From contig CALSMY010000005.1 of NCBI GenBank assembly GCA_943787575.1, forward strand, positions 119,704 through 183,703: a stretch of 64,000 nucleotides of DNA, written 5' to 3'. Shown here in pieces: positions 1-10,445 of the stretch; the first letter of the stretch is position 1; each line of letters begins with the position of its first letter. The position numbers were made by a program, and so were the translations under genes. Under the pieces are notes generated by a model. That model was given only the letters and a program-made list of their open reading frames with translations, did no database searches and was not told the origin of the DNA. The stretch comes from an uncultured Opitutales bacterium (GTDB lineage: Bacteria > Verrucomicrobiota > Verrucomicrobiia > Opitutales > Seribacteraceae).

Positions 1-138
1 GCCTAAATCTTAGGTTTGAGAATATTAGTATAGAAGTTTTTAAATTAATAAGTGTGGTTTTATGAATTCCATATAGTTCATACTAAAAATTCAGTAAGAA
101 TTGTGTAATGGCTGATAACAAGAAGAAATCAGATGGAA

Positions 139-1251
139 TTATAAATTATTTTTGGCAGGAAAAAGGCGTTGGTAAGCCGTGCTGTAATGAAATTCTATTT
201 CACCGTTTACCTCTTTGCAAAAGCGAGCGACCAGATTCATTTCTTCGGCTTTTTTCATGCCCTCCTGCAGTCCCATGACCATCAAGGCTGTGGCCCAGGC
301 ATCCGCATCCCTCGCGGTGGGGGCAAATGCATTGACTGCAATTAAATTATGCTCAATTGGACTTCCTGTTTTGGGGTTGAGTAGATGAGAAGCATTTCTT
401 GGCGACTTAGGATTTGTTTTTTTTAGTCGGTAAGTACCGGAGGTGGCTACTGCATAATCGCGAAGAGCTATCGATACGAATCGGCCCCGACCATATTCTC
501 CGCTCTCTAAACCGACGGTCCACCCATTATTACCTTTCTTTCCTCGTCCATGGGCCCTGATTTCTCCCCCAATTTCAACCAGATAATTTTTGAAATTCCA
601 GCGGTTGAGAAGCTGACAGACCTGATCTATGATTTCTCCTTTGGCTGAACCGGAAAGGTCTAGCCGCATGCCAGCGATTCTTTTTTGGATCATGTTTTTA
701 GGCAACACTTCCAACTTATCCATTCCCGTAAGTTTTCTAGCTGCTGCAATTTTATCATCTTTGGGAATGGTGGAGCGTGTGCCACTAGTTGGCCCGAAGC
801 CCCAAAGGTTGACCAATGGTGCGATGGTAGGATCAAAGGCACCGCCGGTTTCACGATTCATCCATTTGGCATGTTTGATGAGTTCGTGGAGTCTTGGATG
901 TATGGATCTAGGGTTGGTGTCCTGTGCATGATTAAGTTCACTAAGCTCAGAGTCGGGTTTCCAATGTGAAAAGATTTTTTCGGCCTTCTCTATATTTTGT
1001 ACGATCTCATTTCTAAGATCCACCTGATCAAATTCTTTATAGCTAACAACTTTTACGGACCAGGTGGTGCCTAATGCACTGCCCGAAAGCTCAGTAAGCG
1101 AAAAAAGTTCCTTTTTGTTTTCTAGGCCACAACCGATTGCCAAAAAGCTGAGAAGGAATGTCAAAAAGCAGGTAAAGTGTGCCTGGACTAGTCTGCGGGA
1201 ATTAATAATGCCGCTCCTTTGGTGCAGGTAGGTATTGAACAAAGTCACCAT
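139..1251 (-). CDS. apbE: FAD:protein FMN transferase (ApbE family lipoprotein)
   Basis: ApbE enzymes attach FMN covalently to threonine in flavoproteins, using FAD, on the outer face of the inner membrane. The protein has a hydrophobic leader ending in a lipobox (LAIGC), then the family landmarks DLSGSAKGEIIDQ, LVEIGGEIRAHG, VATSGTYR and a HLLNPKTG segment with a DADAWATAL tail, so the full domain is present. The frame is open further upstream to 1305, but that extension lies inside the preceding sulfatase gene. I therefore prefer the ATG at 1251, which still overlaps the sulfatase end by about 50 bases. No client flavoprotein such as an Nqr or Rnf subunit is in the window. Family assignment is firm; the start is uncertain. 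Confidence 0.9.
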   Translation of the reverse strand: MVTLFNTYLHQRSGIINSRRLVQAHFTCFLTFLLSFLAIGCGLENKKELFSLTELSGSALGTTWSVKVVSYKEFDQVDLRNEIVQNIEKAEKIFSHWKPDSELSELNHAQDTNPRSIHPRLHELIKHAKWMNRETGGAFDPTIAPLVNLWGFGPTSGTRSTIPKDDKIAAARKLTGMDKLEVLPKNMIQKRIAGMRLDLSGSAKGEIIDQVCQLLNRWNFKNYLVEIGGEIRAHGRGKKGNNGWTVGLESGEYGRGRFVSIALRDYAVATSGTYRLKKTNPKSPRNASHLLNPKTGSPIEHNLIAVNAFAPTARDADAWATALMVMGLQEGMKKAEEMNLVARFCKEVNGEIEFHYSTAYQRLFPAKNNL

Positions 1252-2710
1252 CCTTTTTTTGCATCTCTTCAACCGTTCTGACCCGCAGTTTTCTGAGCAA
1301 GTCATGGTGTTGGGAATTCACGGCCAGGTTGTTCAGCTCCTCGGGGTCTTTGTTTAAATCATAGAGTTCCTCGATGATATCTTCATCCGAAATGACGGAT
1401 GTATTTGTATGGTCCATCTCGCATCATCATCCACGCGGTAAGGCCTCTTCTTTGGAAGATATCGTAATTCTTGCTTTTTAGGCGTTCGGTGACGGTATCT
1501 CCATACTCATAGGTTGTATTGATGAGCAGCATGGGCTCAGTCAAGAAGAGGAGGCGGATTGTCGAGTAGACCTGAAAGGTCTCTTCCATGCATTTGCCAA
1601 GCTGGACTTGATTCCGCTCAGTGAATGGATGGTTCGGGTAATATCGACTCCGTTGACAGGTTCCTTGCAGATTGTGTTTTGCCGGTATTTTTCCGGTGAG
1701 CCAAAAAATCAGAGGGGCGAGAAGGTTGGCGTCATAAGGCTGCCCATTTTTCCTGCATGCCATGCTGTCCCCAGGCAAAGCCCTGGTCGGAGGTAAAGAT
1801 GACTACGGTGTTTTTCAATTGGTCGGTTTCTTTTCAGAGGCAGTCGAGCATAGTGACCCGACTCCATCGTCCAAAGACCGTGAACGCCCGATGATATTTT
1901 TTTACAAGATCTGTCATACTTAAGAGGGTCTCCATTTGCTGTCTTTTTTCCAACGCGTCAAGTCTTTGAGGTGCTTCGGGCTTGGTCGGGCGGGGGCCAA
2001 ATATATCCAACGGGAACTTTGGCGTCGGGTGCTCCAGCAGTAGTCCTTCAGTGATGTCGATCGGCCGTGGGGTGTAGGGGCCGTGGACTCCAGGGTAGCA
2101 GAGCCAAAGGAACCACGGCTTTGAGCTAGCGGCTTGTTTTCGGATATACTCTTCGGCGATTTCGGTGAAGCGGTCGTTGCTGTATCCTCCCAGAGGTTCT
2201 CTTGGACCTCCATTGGTCCGCACTAGGGTGCCGTGATAATAAGCATTAGCAGTTTTTTCTTCCGTTGGCAGAGCCACGGTCCCAGATAACCGAATAATCC
2301 CAGTCCCTGCCATGCCCCACATCTTCACCGAGGTGCCACTTTCCAATACAGGCGGTTTCATATCCGTTTTTCTGAAGTACAGACGGGAAGAATGGCAGTT
2401 TTTTGGGGTCGTACGATGCCATTGGGTATTTGGTGACCTTGATCGAGTCCAGTCGATGCTGTAAAAGTCCTGTCAGTGCGGAGGCACGGGAAGGTTGGCA
2501 CCATGTGCCGGTGTAGCACTGGGTGAAGCGAACGCCTGATTTTGCCAATCGGTCGATGTTAGGAGTGCTTACCCAGGAGCGTGCCTTCTCATAGGCGGAT
2601 ACGGAACGAACCGATTGATCATCGGTGAAAATGTAGAGAATGTTAGGCTGCTCGTCTCTGGCCCAGATAAATGAACACAGGGAGAAGAAAGAAAAAACAG
2701 TGAGGCGCAT
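1202..2710 (-). pseudogene. Exported sulfatase, broken by several frameshifts
   Basis: A complete sulfatase can be read only by switching frame at least three times (near 2260, 1760-1840 and 1410). The first piece carries a signal peptide, the metal-binding FTDDQ segment and the sulfatase signature CQPSR with Cys71, which a maturase would convert to formylglycine. Later pieces give GKWHLG, WFLWLCYPGVHGPY, FTSDQGFAWGQHG and a C-terminal DLNKDPEELNNLA segment, which is the usual order. Because the residues between shifts are well conserved, this could be a functional gene with consensus errors rather than a dead one. It sits six bases downstream of a second, intact sulfatase gene, which suggests joint transcription. 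Substrate unknown; sulfated polysaccharide is likely. Confidence 0.8.
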
Positions 2711-2715
2711 TAAGG

Positions 2716-4278
2716 CTACTGGGAAACAGAGTCGGTTTCTCGACTGCGCCCCGCATCAAGGATAGTCTGAAGTTCGGCATTTAACTTTTCGACTAGGTCG
2801 GAGTTGGATTTAGCCAGATTCTTGGTTTCGCCAGGATCTTCTTCTAAATTAATTAAAGTGAGTCTTTCCACATTTGTATTGGCCAAAGTTTCTTCGACTT
2901 TTACATTCCTGGCCATTTTTTTGGCGTGCCGAAGAAGTTTCCATTTTCCCTTTCGGAACCCAAAGTTACCTCTTCCTCCATTGTCCTGCTGGATTAGGTG
3001 TTCGCGACCCTTAGCTCCTTCCACTCCTAATAGAGCCCCTATAATATTTTGGCTATCCACTAGGGCTTGTTCAGGAATAGAAACGCCAGCCTGAGAGACA
3101 AGGCTGGTGGCTAGGTCGATGGTGCAAACAATTTCATCTGATACTCCAGGCCTAATTTTTCCTGGCCACCAAGTAATAAAAGGTGTGCGGGTACCACCCT
3201 CAAAAATACTGTACTTTCCACCTTTGTAGGGCCCAGCTGGTTTGTGGTCTCCCATATGTTCCAAGGCACCATCTTTGTATCCATCATCGCCAACAGGCCC
3301 ATTGTCCGAGCAGAAAATAATCATGGTATTATCATCCAGGTTTTGCTCTTTGAGAATACGAACGATTTCCCCAACGCACCAATCCAGTTGCACGATTACA
3401 TCTCCGCGGTAGCTAAGAGCAGATGTTCCGCGAAATCGTTCGTGGGGGATGCGTGGAACATGTAGGTCATGAGAAGCAAAGAAGAGAAAGAAAGGATCCT
3501 TCTTGTTCTGCTTGATCCATTCTTCAGATTTTTCCACCCATTTGTCTGCCAGATCTTCATCCCGAAAACGGGCAGCATGTCCGCCAGTATAAAAACCAAT
3601 CCGACTTATGCCATTATGAATGGTAGAGTTGTGACCGTGCGACCAATCCATCTTCAGCGTATCCCGATGAGTAATGCCTGTTGGATGGTCTGGGCTGGGT
3701 TTTCGGGATCCCACCCAAAGCGGGTCTTTCGGATCTAAATTGAGTACACGATCATTCTCTACATAGACTTGTGGAACTCGGTCATTGGTTGTGGGTAAAA
3801 GAAAATTGTAGTCAAACCCGATCTCCCTTGGGCCAGGCTTGAGTTGTCCATTCCAGTCTGGTCCTTTACCAGGAGCTCCAAGCCCGAGGTGCCACTTCCC
3901 AATGACCGCTGTTTTGTATCCTGCTTTTTTAAGCAGATCTCCAATCGTGGTTTCGCCAGGCTGGATAATCGATGGCCCGTTGGGTGGAGCGATCCCAGTA
4001 CCTTTTCTACGAAAGGCATAGTTTCCAGTAAGAAAAGAATAACGGGTGGGGGTACAGGTGGATGCAGAGCAGTAACCACTGGTAAAACGCAATCCTTCTT
4101 TAGCCAAACGATCAATGTGTGGGGTTTTTAGGTTTTTTGGCTTGGCTCCGTAGCAACCGACATCCCCGTATCCCATATCGTCAGCCATAATCACAATGAC
4201 ATTGGGTTTGCTGGCAAAGAGACAAGTCGAGCCAAGAAAGGCGGCACAAAAAATGGGAAGGTAATGTTTTAGGTACAT
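2716..4278 (-). CDS. Exported arylsulfatase-type sulfatase
   Basis: A 520-residue type I sulfatase with an N-terminal signal peptide, so it acts in the periplasm or outside. Visible landmarks: MADDMGYGDVGCYG, which supplies metal ligands; the CTPTR formylglycine motif with Cys75; GKWHLGLG; and SDNGPVGDDGY, with the DN pair that completes the calcium site. The C-terminal LINLEEDPGETKNLA segment is typical of the family. Length matches arylsulfatase A-like enzymes of marine polysaccharide degraders. The gene precedes the frameshifted sulfatase on the same strand with almost no gap. The sulfatase-maturing enzyme needed to create formylglycine is not in the window. Substrate cannot be told from sequence alone. 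Confidence 0.93.
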   Translation of the reverse strand: MYLKHYLPIFCAAFLGSTCLFASKPNVIVIMADDMGYGDVGCYGAKPKNLKTPHIDRLAKEGLRFTSGYCSASTCTPTRYSFLTGNYAFRRKGTGIAPPNGPSIIQPGETTIGDLLKKAGYKTAVIGKWHLGLGAPGKGPDWNGQLKPGPREIGFDYNFLLPTTNDRVPQVYVENDRVLNLDPKDPLWVGSRKPSPDHPTGITHRDTLKMDWSHGHNSTIHNGISRIGFYTGGHAARFRDEDLADKWVEKSEEWIKQNKKDPFFLFFASHDLHVPRIPHERFRGTSALSYRGDVIVQLDWCVGEIVRILKEQNLDDNTMIIFCSDNGPVGDDGYKDGALEHMGDHKPAGPYKGGKYSIFEGGTRTPFITWWPGKIRPGVSDEIVCTIDLATSLVSQAGVSIPEQALVDSQNIIGALLGVEGAKGREHLIQQDNGGRGNFGFRKGKWKLLRHAKKMARNVKVEETLANTNVERLTLINLEEDPGETKNLAKSNSDLVEKLNAELQTILDAGRSRETDSVSQ

Positions 4279-4309
4279 GTCGTGTTTGTATGGCAGGATT
4301 AAAAGAAAT

Positions 4310-5601
4310 TCAAGGGTTCATCCGCTCTTCAATCTCATTTGGTTCGAGAGGTGTGTCTTTCATTAAATTGATCGGTTGGTTTCCAGAAATTACGATATTG
4401 TCCTCCAAGCGAATACCGATTCCTTCATTTGGTATGTAAATACCTGGCTCCACCGTAAAGACGGCTCCATCGACAAGTTTTTTTTGTCCATTTGAAACAT
4501 CGTGCACATCGAGGCCAAGGGAATGTCCTAGTCCGTGCATAAAATACTTTCGGCAAGCAGGGTGATTAGGTTTTTGATTTTTAACTTCTTTTAGCGAAAG
4601 AAGTTTTAGTCGAACCAGTTCCTCATTCATCATCTCATGAGCCTCTGCGACTCCATTGTTTGATTTCTCTTCCCTGCGGTAGCACCTGAGATGGATTTTT
4701 GCAGAACTCGAAGCACCGCTTGATACACCTGTTTTTGTCTACGGGAAAATTTACCGCTTACCGGCACAGTACGGGTGAGGTCGGCGTTGTAGTTGGCATA
4801 GCAGGCACCGACATCCATAAGTAGGAGGTCTCCCTTTTTACAGGCCTGGTCGTTTTGTAGATAATGTAGCACGCATGCATTCTTGCCGGAGGCAATAATT
4901 GGGCCGTAAGCAAACTTACACCTTTTACGGATGAATGAACGAGCCCACTCTGCCTCAATCTCATATTCCATTACACCTGGTTTAATTTTCGGCAATACCT
5001 CGTTGAAGGCATCTGTGGTAACTTCCACCGCTTGCTTGATTAGATCGACCTCACATAAATCTTTCCTAAACCTAAGGGCGTGCAGGTGCGGAGCGAGACG
5101 AAGAAAGCGGCGTTTGGAAAAGCGTTGGCGCAGAGTGTTGCTGAATCGTTGATCCCTAGTTTCCACAGGATTGTCAGCTCGTTGATGCTCGTTGTCGTTG
5201 AGATAAAAAGGGCCATTATTATTTTTGGCTAATTTTCCAAAGACTTCAGTGAAATCTTCTAACCAATGAATCTTGGATATGGCAGAGATTTTACGGGCAT
5301 CTGTTTTGTTTAGTTTATATCCTTCCCAAAGTTGTAGGGTAGGGTTGGGTTTGCGGATGAAGAGGTGGGCCTGTTCGCTGGGTTTTGGGGCACTGGGCTG
5401 TAGAACGAGGATGGATTCTTCCTGCTCGATACCAGAGAGGTAGAAAAGATCGGAGTTTGGATGGTAGGGTAGGGTGCCATCCGCATTGCTGGGCATCAGA
5501 TCGTTGGCATTTAGCACAGACAAAGTGTTTGCCGGCATCCGCTCGAGCAAATGCTTGCGGTTGGTTGCAAACAATTGTGGATCGATTAGGGAGTGGCGCA
5601 T
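4310..5601 (-). pseudogene. pepP: Xaa-Pro aminopeptidase (M24 family), one frameshift
   Basis: Reads as an aminopeptidase P-type metalloenzyme that removes an N-terminal residue preceding proline. The first part has the N-terminal creatinase-like domain (DLFYLSGIEQEES) and the start of the catalytic pita-bread fold, with metal ligands in LLMDVGACYANYNADLTRT. The second part, in another frame, supplies the remaining ligands in FMHGLGHSLGLDVHD, FTVEPGIYIPNEGIGIRLED and the end of the domain. The frame changes at about 4665-4675, within a purine-rich run. Joined length is about 430 residues, normal for the family. A single indel with fully conserved catalytic residues on both sides argues for a sequence error. 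Confidence 0.85.
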
Positions 5602-5617
5602 CGGTTCGGTTGGTGGG

Positions 5618-6703
5618 CTAGGAGACGCGCCTTAATTTAGTTATCCGACCAGTTTGTACCCACTCGGCCACAAAGATATCTCCATTGGAAGAGAAGCAGG
5701 CATCGTGCGGATGAACGAATTTCCCGTTTTTCCAGGTCTTGGCATTTCCCCGCTTTACTTTCTTTTGGGTGACCACATTTTCGACATCGTCTCCTAGTCG
5801 GGCGACCACCTTGTTGTTTTTATCGAGCAGAGATATACGGGCGTGCAATTCCGGAATCATTAATAAATCATTCCAAACATCTGCATTGGCTGGCAAACCA
5901 AACCCATCTATGGTTTGAAGATGTTTTCCATCGAGGCTTAAAAATTGTACGGTGTGATGTGCCCGGTCGCAAACCACCACGGTTTCTTCTCCATTTCTAC
6001 GATCTGTCCAAATGCCGTGTGGAGTTCTAAAGCTACCCTTTCCATTGCCGGGTCCGCCGAACTTGGAAACCCAATTCCCATCCTTGTCATACCTATGAAT
6101 CCAGAAGGATCCATATCCATCTGCGAGCAAAAACCCACCATCATTGAGGAAGGCAAAATTGGTCGGCAGAAATGCGTCCTTCCCCCAGCGTGGTCTTCCT
6201 TTTCCCTCAAAGCGTACCGACTCCTTGCTGTCTTCTCCCTTCCTGTAAACTCCGCTATCCATAGGTGCATATTTTTCCCAAACTGTTTCACCAGTTAAGG
6301 TGAGTTTGGCAAAAGCCTTAATGTTCTGGTAGGCACAAACATAGAGGAATTCCTCGTTCCCTTCTTTTCGAACCTCGATGCCATGACCACCTCCTTGAAA
6401 TTGACTACCAAATGCCCGAACGAATTTTCCATTTGGATCAAATACGAAGATGGAGGGATGTTCTTTTAGGTGCTTTCTTCCCTCATGAATGACATAGACA
6501 AAACCTGCTTGATCCACGGCTAAATTGTGGGTGGTCTGCCAGCTGTATTGTGACGGAAGTTTTGCCCAGTCGTGAGTCACTTCATATTGATGAACACCTT
6601 CACCGATGACCAAGGGGCTGTTGCCCGACTTTTTGCCTAGGAGTAAATGAGGAAGAAGAAGGCTTCCGGACGCAGAAGTAGTAAGAAAAGATCGTCGATT
6701 CAT
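5618..6703 (-). CDS. NHL/6-bladed beta-propeller protein with Tat-type leader
   Basis: A 361-residue protein starting MNRRSFLTTSASGS, a twin-arginine-like export signal, so it is probably folded before export to the periplasm. The body has repeated propeller blades such as FVYVIHEGRKH, SIFVFDPNGKFVRAFGSQ, WIHRYDKDGNWVSKFGG and FRTPHGIWTDRR, which fit NHL repeats of the peptidyl-alpha-hydroxyglycine amidating-lyase-like class. The last blade (DACFSSNGDIFVAEW) closes the propeller. Such proteins are common in Verrucomicrobiota and Planctomycetota next to sulfatases, but a catalytic role is not established. It lies 16 bases upstream of the M24 peptidase on the same strand, so they are probably co-transcribed. 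Confidence 0.8.
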   Translation of the reverse strand: MNRRSFLTTSASGSLLLPHLLLGKKSGNSPLVIGEGVHQYEVTHDWAKLPSQYSWQTTHNLAVDQAGFVYVIHEGRKHLKEHPSIFVFDPNGKFVRAFGSQFQGGGHGIEVRKEGNEEFLYVCAYQNIKAFAKLTLTGETVWEKYAPMDSGVYRKGEDSKESVRFEGKGRPRWGKDAFLPTNFAFLNDGGFLLADGYGSFWIHRYDKDGNWVSKFGGPGNGKGSFRTPHGIWTDRRNGEETVVVCDRAHHTVQFLSLDGKHLQTIDGFGLPANADVWNDLLMIPELHARISLLDKNNKVVARLGDDVENVVTQKKVKRGNAKTWKNGKFVHPHDACFSSNGDIFVAEWVQTGRITKLRRVS

Positions 6704-6803
6704 AAATGGCTTAGGTAAAGGGGATGATAAGGAGGTTTTTAATTAGGACAGGAGATATCGGGTGGAGCAAGGTTTCGATTTCTCGATGCCTGGAAAATGG
6801 AAG

Positions 6804-8663
6804 TCAGGGAGAGGGAATCATCTCTATGCGTTGAAGGTATCGAGGTTCATCGATGCCAGAAAGATCAAGTTTTTGCTTGGATTCAAGGTCGGTTATTGAA
6901 ATAGAGAAATTCACGATGGCAGACCATGAGAGGGACTCGTCCTTTTTCCCATTAAATTGGTCGATGGTAAAAACAATCTTTTGTTTTCCCTTACCAGATA
7001 TTTTGCGGGTCGCATGAAAATCGCCAATATCTTTTCCATGGCTAAGAAAACGGCTCGAAGTATTTAACCTTAGCACCAAGTCCCTGCCTTGTGGGTTAAT
7101 GGTCAGGCAAAGGGCAAGGTCATCCGAACGGTCCAGTTCAGGGTTCTGGAAAATATATCCTTTCAGATTACTTCCATTTTGTGTCGCCCAGTTTTGAGTG
7201 CCCTGAGAAAAATCATCAATTAAGCGTGTCTTAGGGATATTGCTAAAGGCATTCAGGTTTAGATCATTGGGTTCATAAATCTGCTCAACCGAATTAACAG
7301 TCAATGTTTCTGTGGATCCATTTTGCAAAGTGATGGCCTCGTCAAGTTTGTAGCGACATAAAGCAAAAGCATAAATGGGCAGTTGAGGAAATACGGGGAT
7401 CCTTGTGGTGTAGTGCCTTAGGTGGTTGGAGAGATGCAAATCTGCAGGTTGACTCTTCCAAAACCGGGTCCGGGAATTTGGGTCGTAACTGTAGTAGATT
7501 TCTACCTCTTGCAGATTTTTTAAATCCTCGGGAACTACGGTGAACAAAGCTTCTCCATCCTTAATTTCCATGGTAGATTTTGGAGTCCGTGGAATGTAAA
7601 TGTTTTCACCTTTCAAGTGCCGGGCAAACCATAGATTAAGAAGAGTCCACTGTTCTGGGCCTGGTCCATGGTTTTTGTGGATATTAGCGGAAACCCGCCA
7701 GTTATTATGGGGCAATAAATCCATTGCCTGCTGGATGCGTTCATAGGTGGAGTGGAAATCGTTCGATGAGGTAATGAAGGCAACGGGGCATTGGACGAGT
7801 GGCCAGGTTGAACTGCAATCGATGGTATTTTTATAAAGCTCAAGATGCTGGAAATGTGCCTTTGTGCTACTTCTGGGAATTCCAGTGAGATCGATATGAC
7901 GAAATCCAGTGCCACCGACAAAGGGTGCAACTGCTTTCAATCGTGGGTCGATCGCATTCATTGCCGTGATCACTCCCCCCATGGAAAATCCGGCAAATCC
8001 GATCCGGTTCCTATCCACTTCCTTTTGTTGCTCCAAAAAGGTGATCCCCCGCTTTCCAGCCACGGCCAGAAGAAACCAGTTTGAATTTCTGGGGCTGGGA
8101 ACCGGATCAATCGAATACTCATCTGGCACCAAGGTTCTTTTCCATTGTTTACGCAGTGCATTCTTGTAAAACCTTGGCCCCTGGGTGGGGTCAACTTTTC
8201 CCCAGTCGGTATTTTCTTTTACGCCGTTCTCCATCGATCGGCCGAGCCAATTGATATCGATCACGGCGTATCCCTGCTTAGCGAAGTAGATCCCCCGATC
8301 TTTTTCAGCTCTCTGCCCACCACCATGTGTCCATACGAATGCTGGATGTTTGCCAGGTTTATCGGGAAAGGTGTAGTAGGCGGCTACGCGGGCTTCTACT
8401 CCCTTAAAGGTTCCAACTCTGTAGGTGACATAGCGACTGATCACTCCATTCTCCTTGGTTTCATTAATCACCTTGGTATCAAGTTCTTCTGAGGATGGAT
8501 TATAGGAATCCCATAATTCAACAACACTTACGGGCACATCTTTGCTACTGGAATATGGCGTGAAGGTCTCGGAAGCTTGAAGAAAAAACGGGAGGATCAA
8601 GCCAAGGATAAAGATCTTTAGGAAATGAATGGTTTGAATCATAAGAAGTATGCTTTTGCGCAT
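6804..8663 (-). CDS. Exported alpha/beta-hydrolase, acetyl-xylan-esterase/dienelactone-hydrolase-like
   Basis: A 619-residue exported protein with a long hydrophobic leader. The hydrolase fold is clear: an HGGG oxyanion segment (WTHGGGQRAE), a GYAVIDINWLG strand, the nucleophile elbow GFSMGG with Ser227, and a late histidine in KNHGPGPEQW. A C-terminal region of about 200 residues (from roughly 410) looks like a beta-sandwich and is not part of the hydrolase fold. Enzymes of this shape remove acetyl or other ester groups from polysaccharides, which would suit the neighbouring sulfatases, but the substrate is inferred only. An internal ATG at 8642 would give a more compact signal peptide and is an alternative start. 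Confidence 0.75.
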   Translation of the reverse strand: MRKSILLMIQTIHFLKIFILGLILPFFLQASETFTPYSSSKDVPVSVVELWDSYNPSSEELDTKVINETKENGVISRYVTYRVGTFKGVEARVAAYYTFPDKPGKHPAFVWTHGGGQRAEKDRGIYFAKQGYAVIDINWLGRSMENGVKENTDWGKVDPTQGPRFYKNALRKQWKRTLVPDEYSIDPVPSPRNSNWFLLAVAGKRGITFLEQQKEVDRNRIGFAGFSMGGVITAMNAIDPRLKAVAPFVGGTGFRHIDLTGIPRSSTKAHFQHLELYKNTIDCSSTWPLVQCPVAFITSSNDFHSTYERIQQAMDLLPHNNWRVSANIHKNHGPGPEQWTLLNLWFARHLKGENIYIPRTPKSTMEIKDGEALFTVVPEDLKNLQEVEIYYSYDPNSRTRFWKSQPADLHLSNHLRHYTTRIPVFPQLPIYAFALCRYKLDEAITLQNGSTETLTVNSVEQIYEPNDLNLNAFSNIPKTRLIDDFSQGTQNWATQNGSNLKGYIFQNPELDRSDDLALCLTINPQGRDLVLRLNTSSRFLSHGKDIGDFHATRKISGKGKQKIVFTIDQFNGKKDESLSWSAIVNFSISITDLESKQKLDLSGIDEPRYLQRIEMIPSP

Positions 8664-8713
8664 ACACCGTGAATTGTCACCCGCAAAGGTTCCCGGAACG
8701 CGGGAATTTATTC

Positions 8714-9968
8714 TTAATGGAGCGACCGAATTTCTTCGGCGATAATGGACAGTCCCCGAGAAACAACTTCTTCATCCTGGGCAAAGGTCACCCGTATGCA
8801 TTCCTCCTTATGTTTCCATGGTTCATTCAGTCCTGGAAAGAAATAATGCCCGGGAACAACTAATACTCCCTTGGTTTTCAATCTTTGGTAGAGCTCTTCG
8901 GTGGTGATCGGTAAATTCTTTAACCACAGCCAAAGGAATAAGGCTCCTTCGGGCTTATGAATGGCGTAGGGTAAGCCATCGAGTTCTGCCTGGAGTTGGC
9001 CAACAGCTTGTTGAGACTTTTTTCCGTAGTGGGGTTTTATTACTTCACGGCTTACCTGCATAATATCTCCGCTTCTGCACAAGTTCGAGAGCAAGGGCGG
9101 GACCAAGGCTACCCGGAGCTAAACTGAAGACTGATGTCATTCGTGAGACCAAACGGATGATTTCCTTACGGGCGATGACGATTCCGGTGCGCAAAGTGGG
9201 TAGTCCAAATTTCGATAGGCTCAGGCACAGGACGATATTTTCATCCCAGACCGGAGTGATCTCGGCCTGAATGATATTGGGGAAAGGGGCTCCGTATGCA
9301 TTATCAAGGATGAGCGGGACTCCTGCACTACGAGTAAGTGTCCTAAGCCTTTCCACCTCTTCGTCGGTAACTACATTTCCTGTGGGGTTGGTGGGTCGGG
9401 ATAGGCAAAGAGCTCCAACTTCCTTTCCAATTGATAAAGTATCAAAGTCGATTCTGTATTTGAAAAAGGAATTATCAAGGTGTTCGATGTGGGGCTTGCG
9501 GGATTGAAAAAAGTCCGACTCCATCCCGACTTCGTTGTATCCAATATATTCTGGAGTAAGGGGGAGCATAATTTGTTTTTTTGGGGAACCTTCAAATCGG
9601 CCGGCAAACAAATTAAACAAAGAAAGAAAAGCGTTCTGGCTGCCATTGGTCAGAGCAATGTTTTCCGGACTAATTCCCCACCCATACTCCCGGTTAAACA
9701 AATTGGTTAAGGCATCAAGAAAAGGTGCGGATCCCTGAGGAGTATCATAGTTTCCGATCAATCTTTCAAATTCGCCCGGTTGATCAAGAATTCGCACCAT
9801 GCGTTGGCGGACAATTTCCTGTATCTCGGGAACATGGGCGGGGTTTCCTCCCCCAAGCATAAGGGGGGCGGGATCTGCGGAAAGTGCGGACCCTAAGTCG
9901 TCCATTAACTCCGCAATTCCTATCTTGCCAGCAAAGCGTTTACCAAAATCAGACAGTTCATATTCCAC
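8714..9968 (-). pseudogene. avtA: Valine-pyruvate aminotransferase, one frameshift
   Basis: A PLP-dependent fold-type I aminotransferase, cytoplasmic, exchanging amino groups between valine and pyruvate. The N-terminal part has MLGGGNPAHVPE and the IALTNGSQNAFLSLF segment, then SRPTNPTGNVVTDEEV and LSLSKFGLPTLRTG, which contains the PLP-binding lysine. The C-terminal part is in another frame: VIKPHYGKK, then IHKPEGALFLWLWLKNLP and GVLVVPGHYFFPGLNEPW, all typical of AvtA. The frame changes at about 9060-9075. Joined length is about 415 residues, as in E. coli AvtA. No catalytic residue is lost, so an indel error is as likely as a real mutation. Confidence 0.85.
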
Positions 9969-10026
9969 ATCTCATACTCCACAGGAGATTACTGATTCGA
10001 GCGAGTAATATTTTAATAATAACAAA

Positions 10027-10056
10027 CAAGCCCCCAAATGAAACTATGGGGGCTTG
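10027..10056 (-). terminator. Rho-independent terminator after the small lipoprotein gene
   Basis: Nine-base perfect arms CAAGCCCCC (10027-10035) and GGGGGCTTG (10048-10056) enclose a 12-base loop. Read on the minus strand the hairpin is followed by TTTGTTATT, so it ends transcription of the gene at 10071-10250 before avtA. The plus-strand flank is also T-rich, so it could work both ways. Confidence 0.75.
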
Positions 10057-10070
10057 TTGATTTTATTACA

Positions 10071-10250
10071 TTATCTTACCTGTTCTTTAGGCTCCTCATG
10101 ATACAAATTATTGATAAATTCCTCTACCTCTTGCTCGATTTTAATGGTTATGTTGTGATCAAGTACGATGTGGTGACGAGATTGAATCAAACTACATGAA
10201 ACATACCCAAAGCATAGGGATAGAAACATAATTCGGATCAAAATAGTCAT
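10071..10250 (-). CDS. Small YnbE-like lipoprotein (59 aa)
   Basis: A complete short frame (ATG at 10250, stop 10071-10073). It encodes a hydrophobic leader with a lipobox (YVSCS, Cys19), then a mature part of about 40 residues including HHIVLDHNITIKIEQEVEEF. That part matches the pattern of YnbE, a small outer-membrane lipoprotein which in enterobacteria partners YdbH and is encoded with YdbL. No ydbH or ydbL-like gene is visible nearby, which is unusual for the family. A strong terminator directly downstream supports it as a real transcription unit. The assignment rests on the short motif pattern only. Confidence 0.55.
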   Translation of the reverse strand: MTILIRIMFLSLCFGYVSCSLIQSRHHIVLDHNITIKIEQEVEEFINNLYHEEPKEQVR

Positions 10251-10445
10251 TCGGGTAATAAGTGCAATTAAGGTTGTTTTTTCTTTTTAGTAAGCAACCA
10301 TATCAGTGCTGTTGAAGTAAGAGTTTATAAGATTATAGATTTTCTCTTGGGGCAAAGTGGTGCATTTATTCTTTCGAATATAACATTCAATGAATATGTA
10401 ATTTGAATTCATTCTTTTTATATTTGGTTATTTCAAGAGTGTTCC

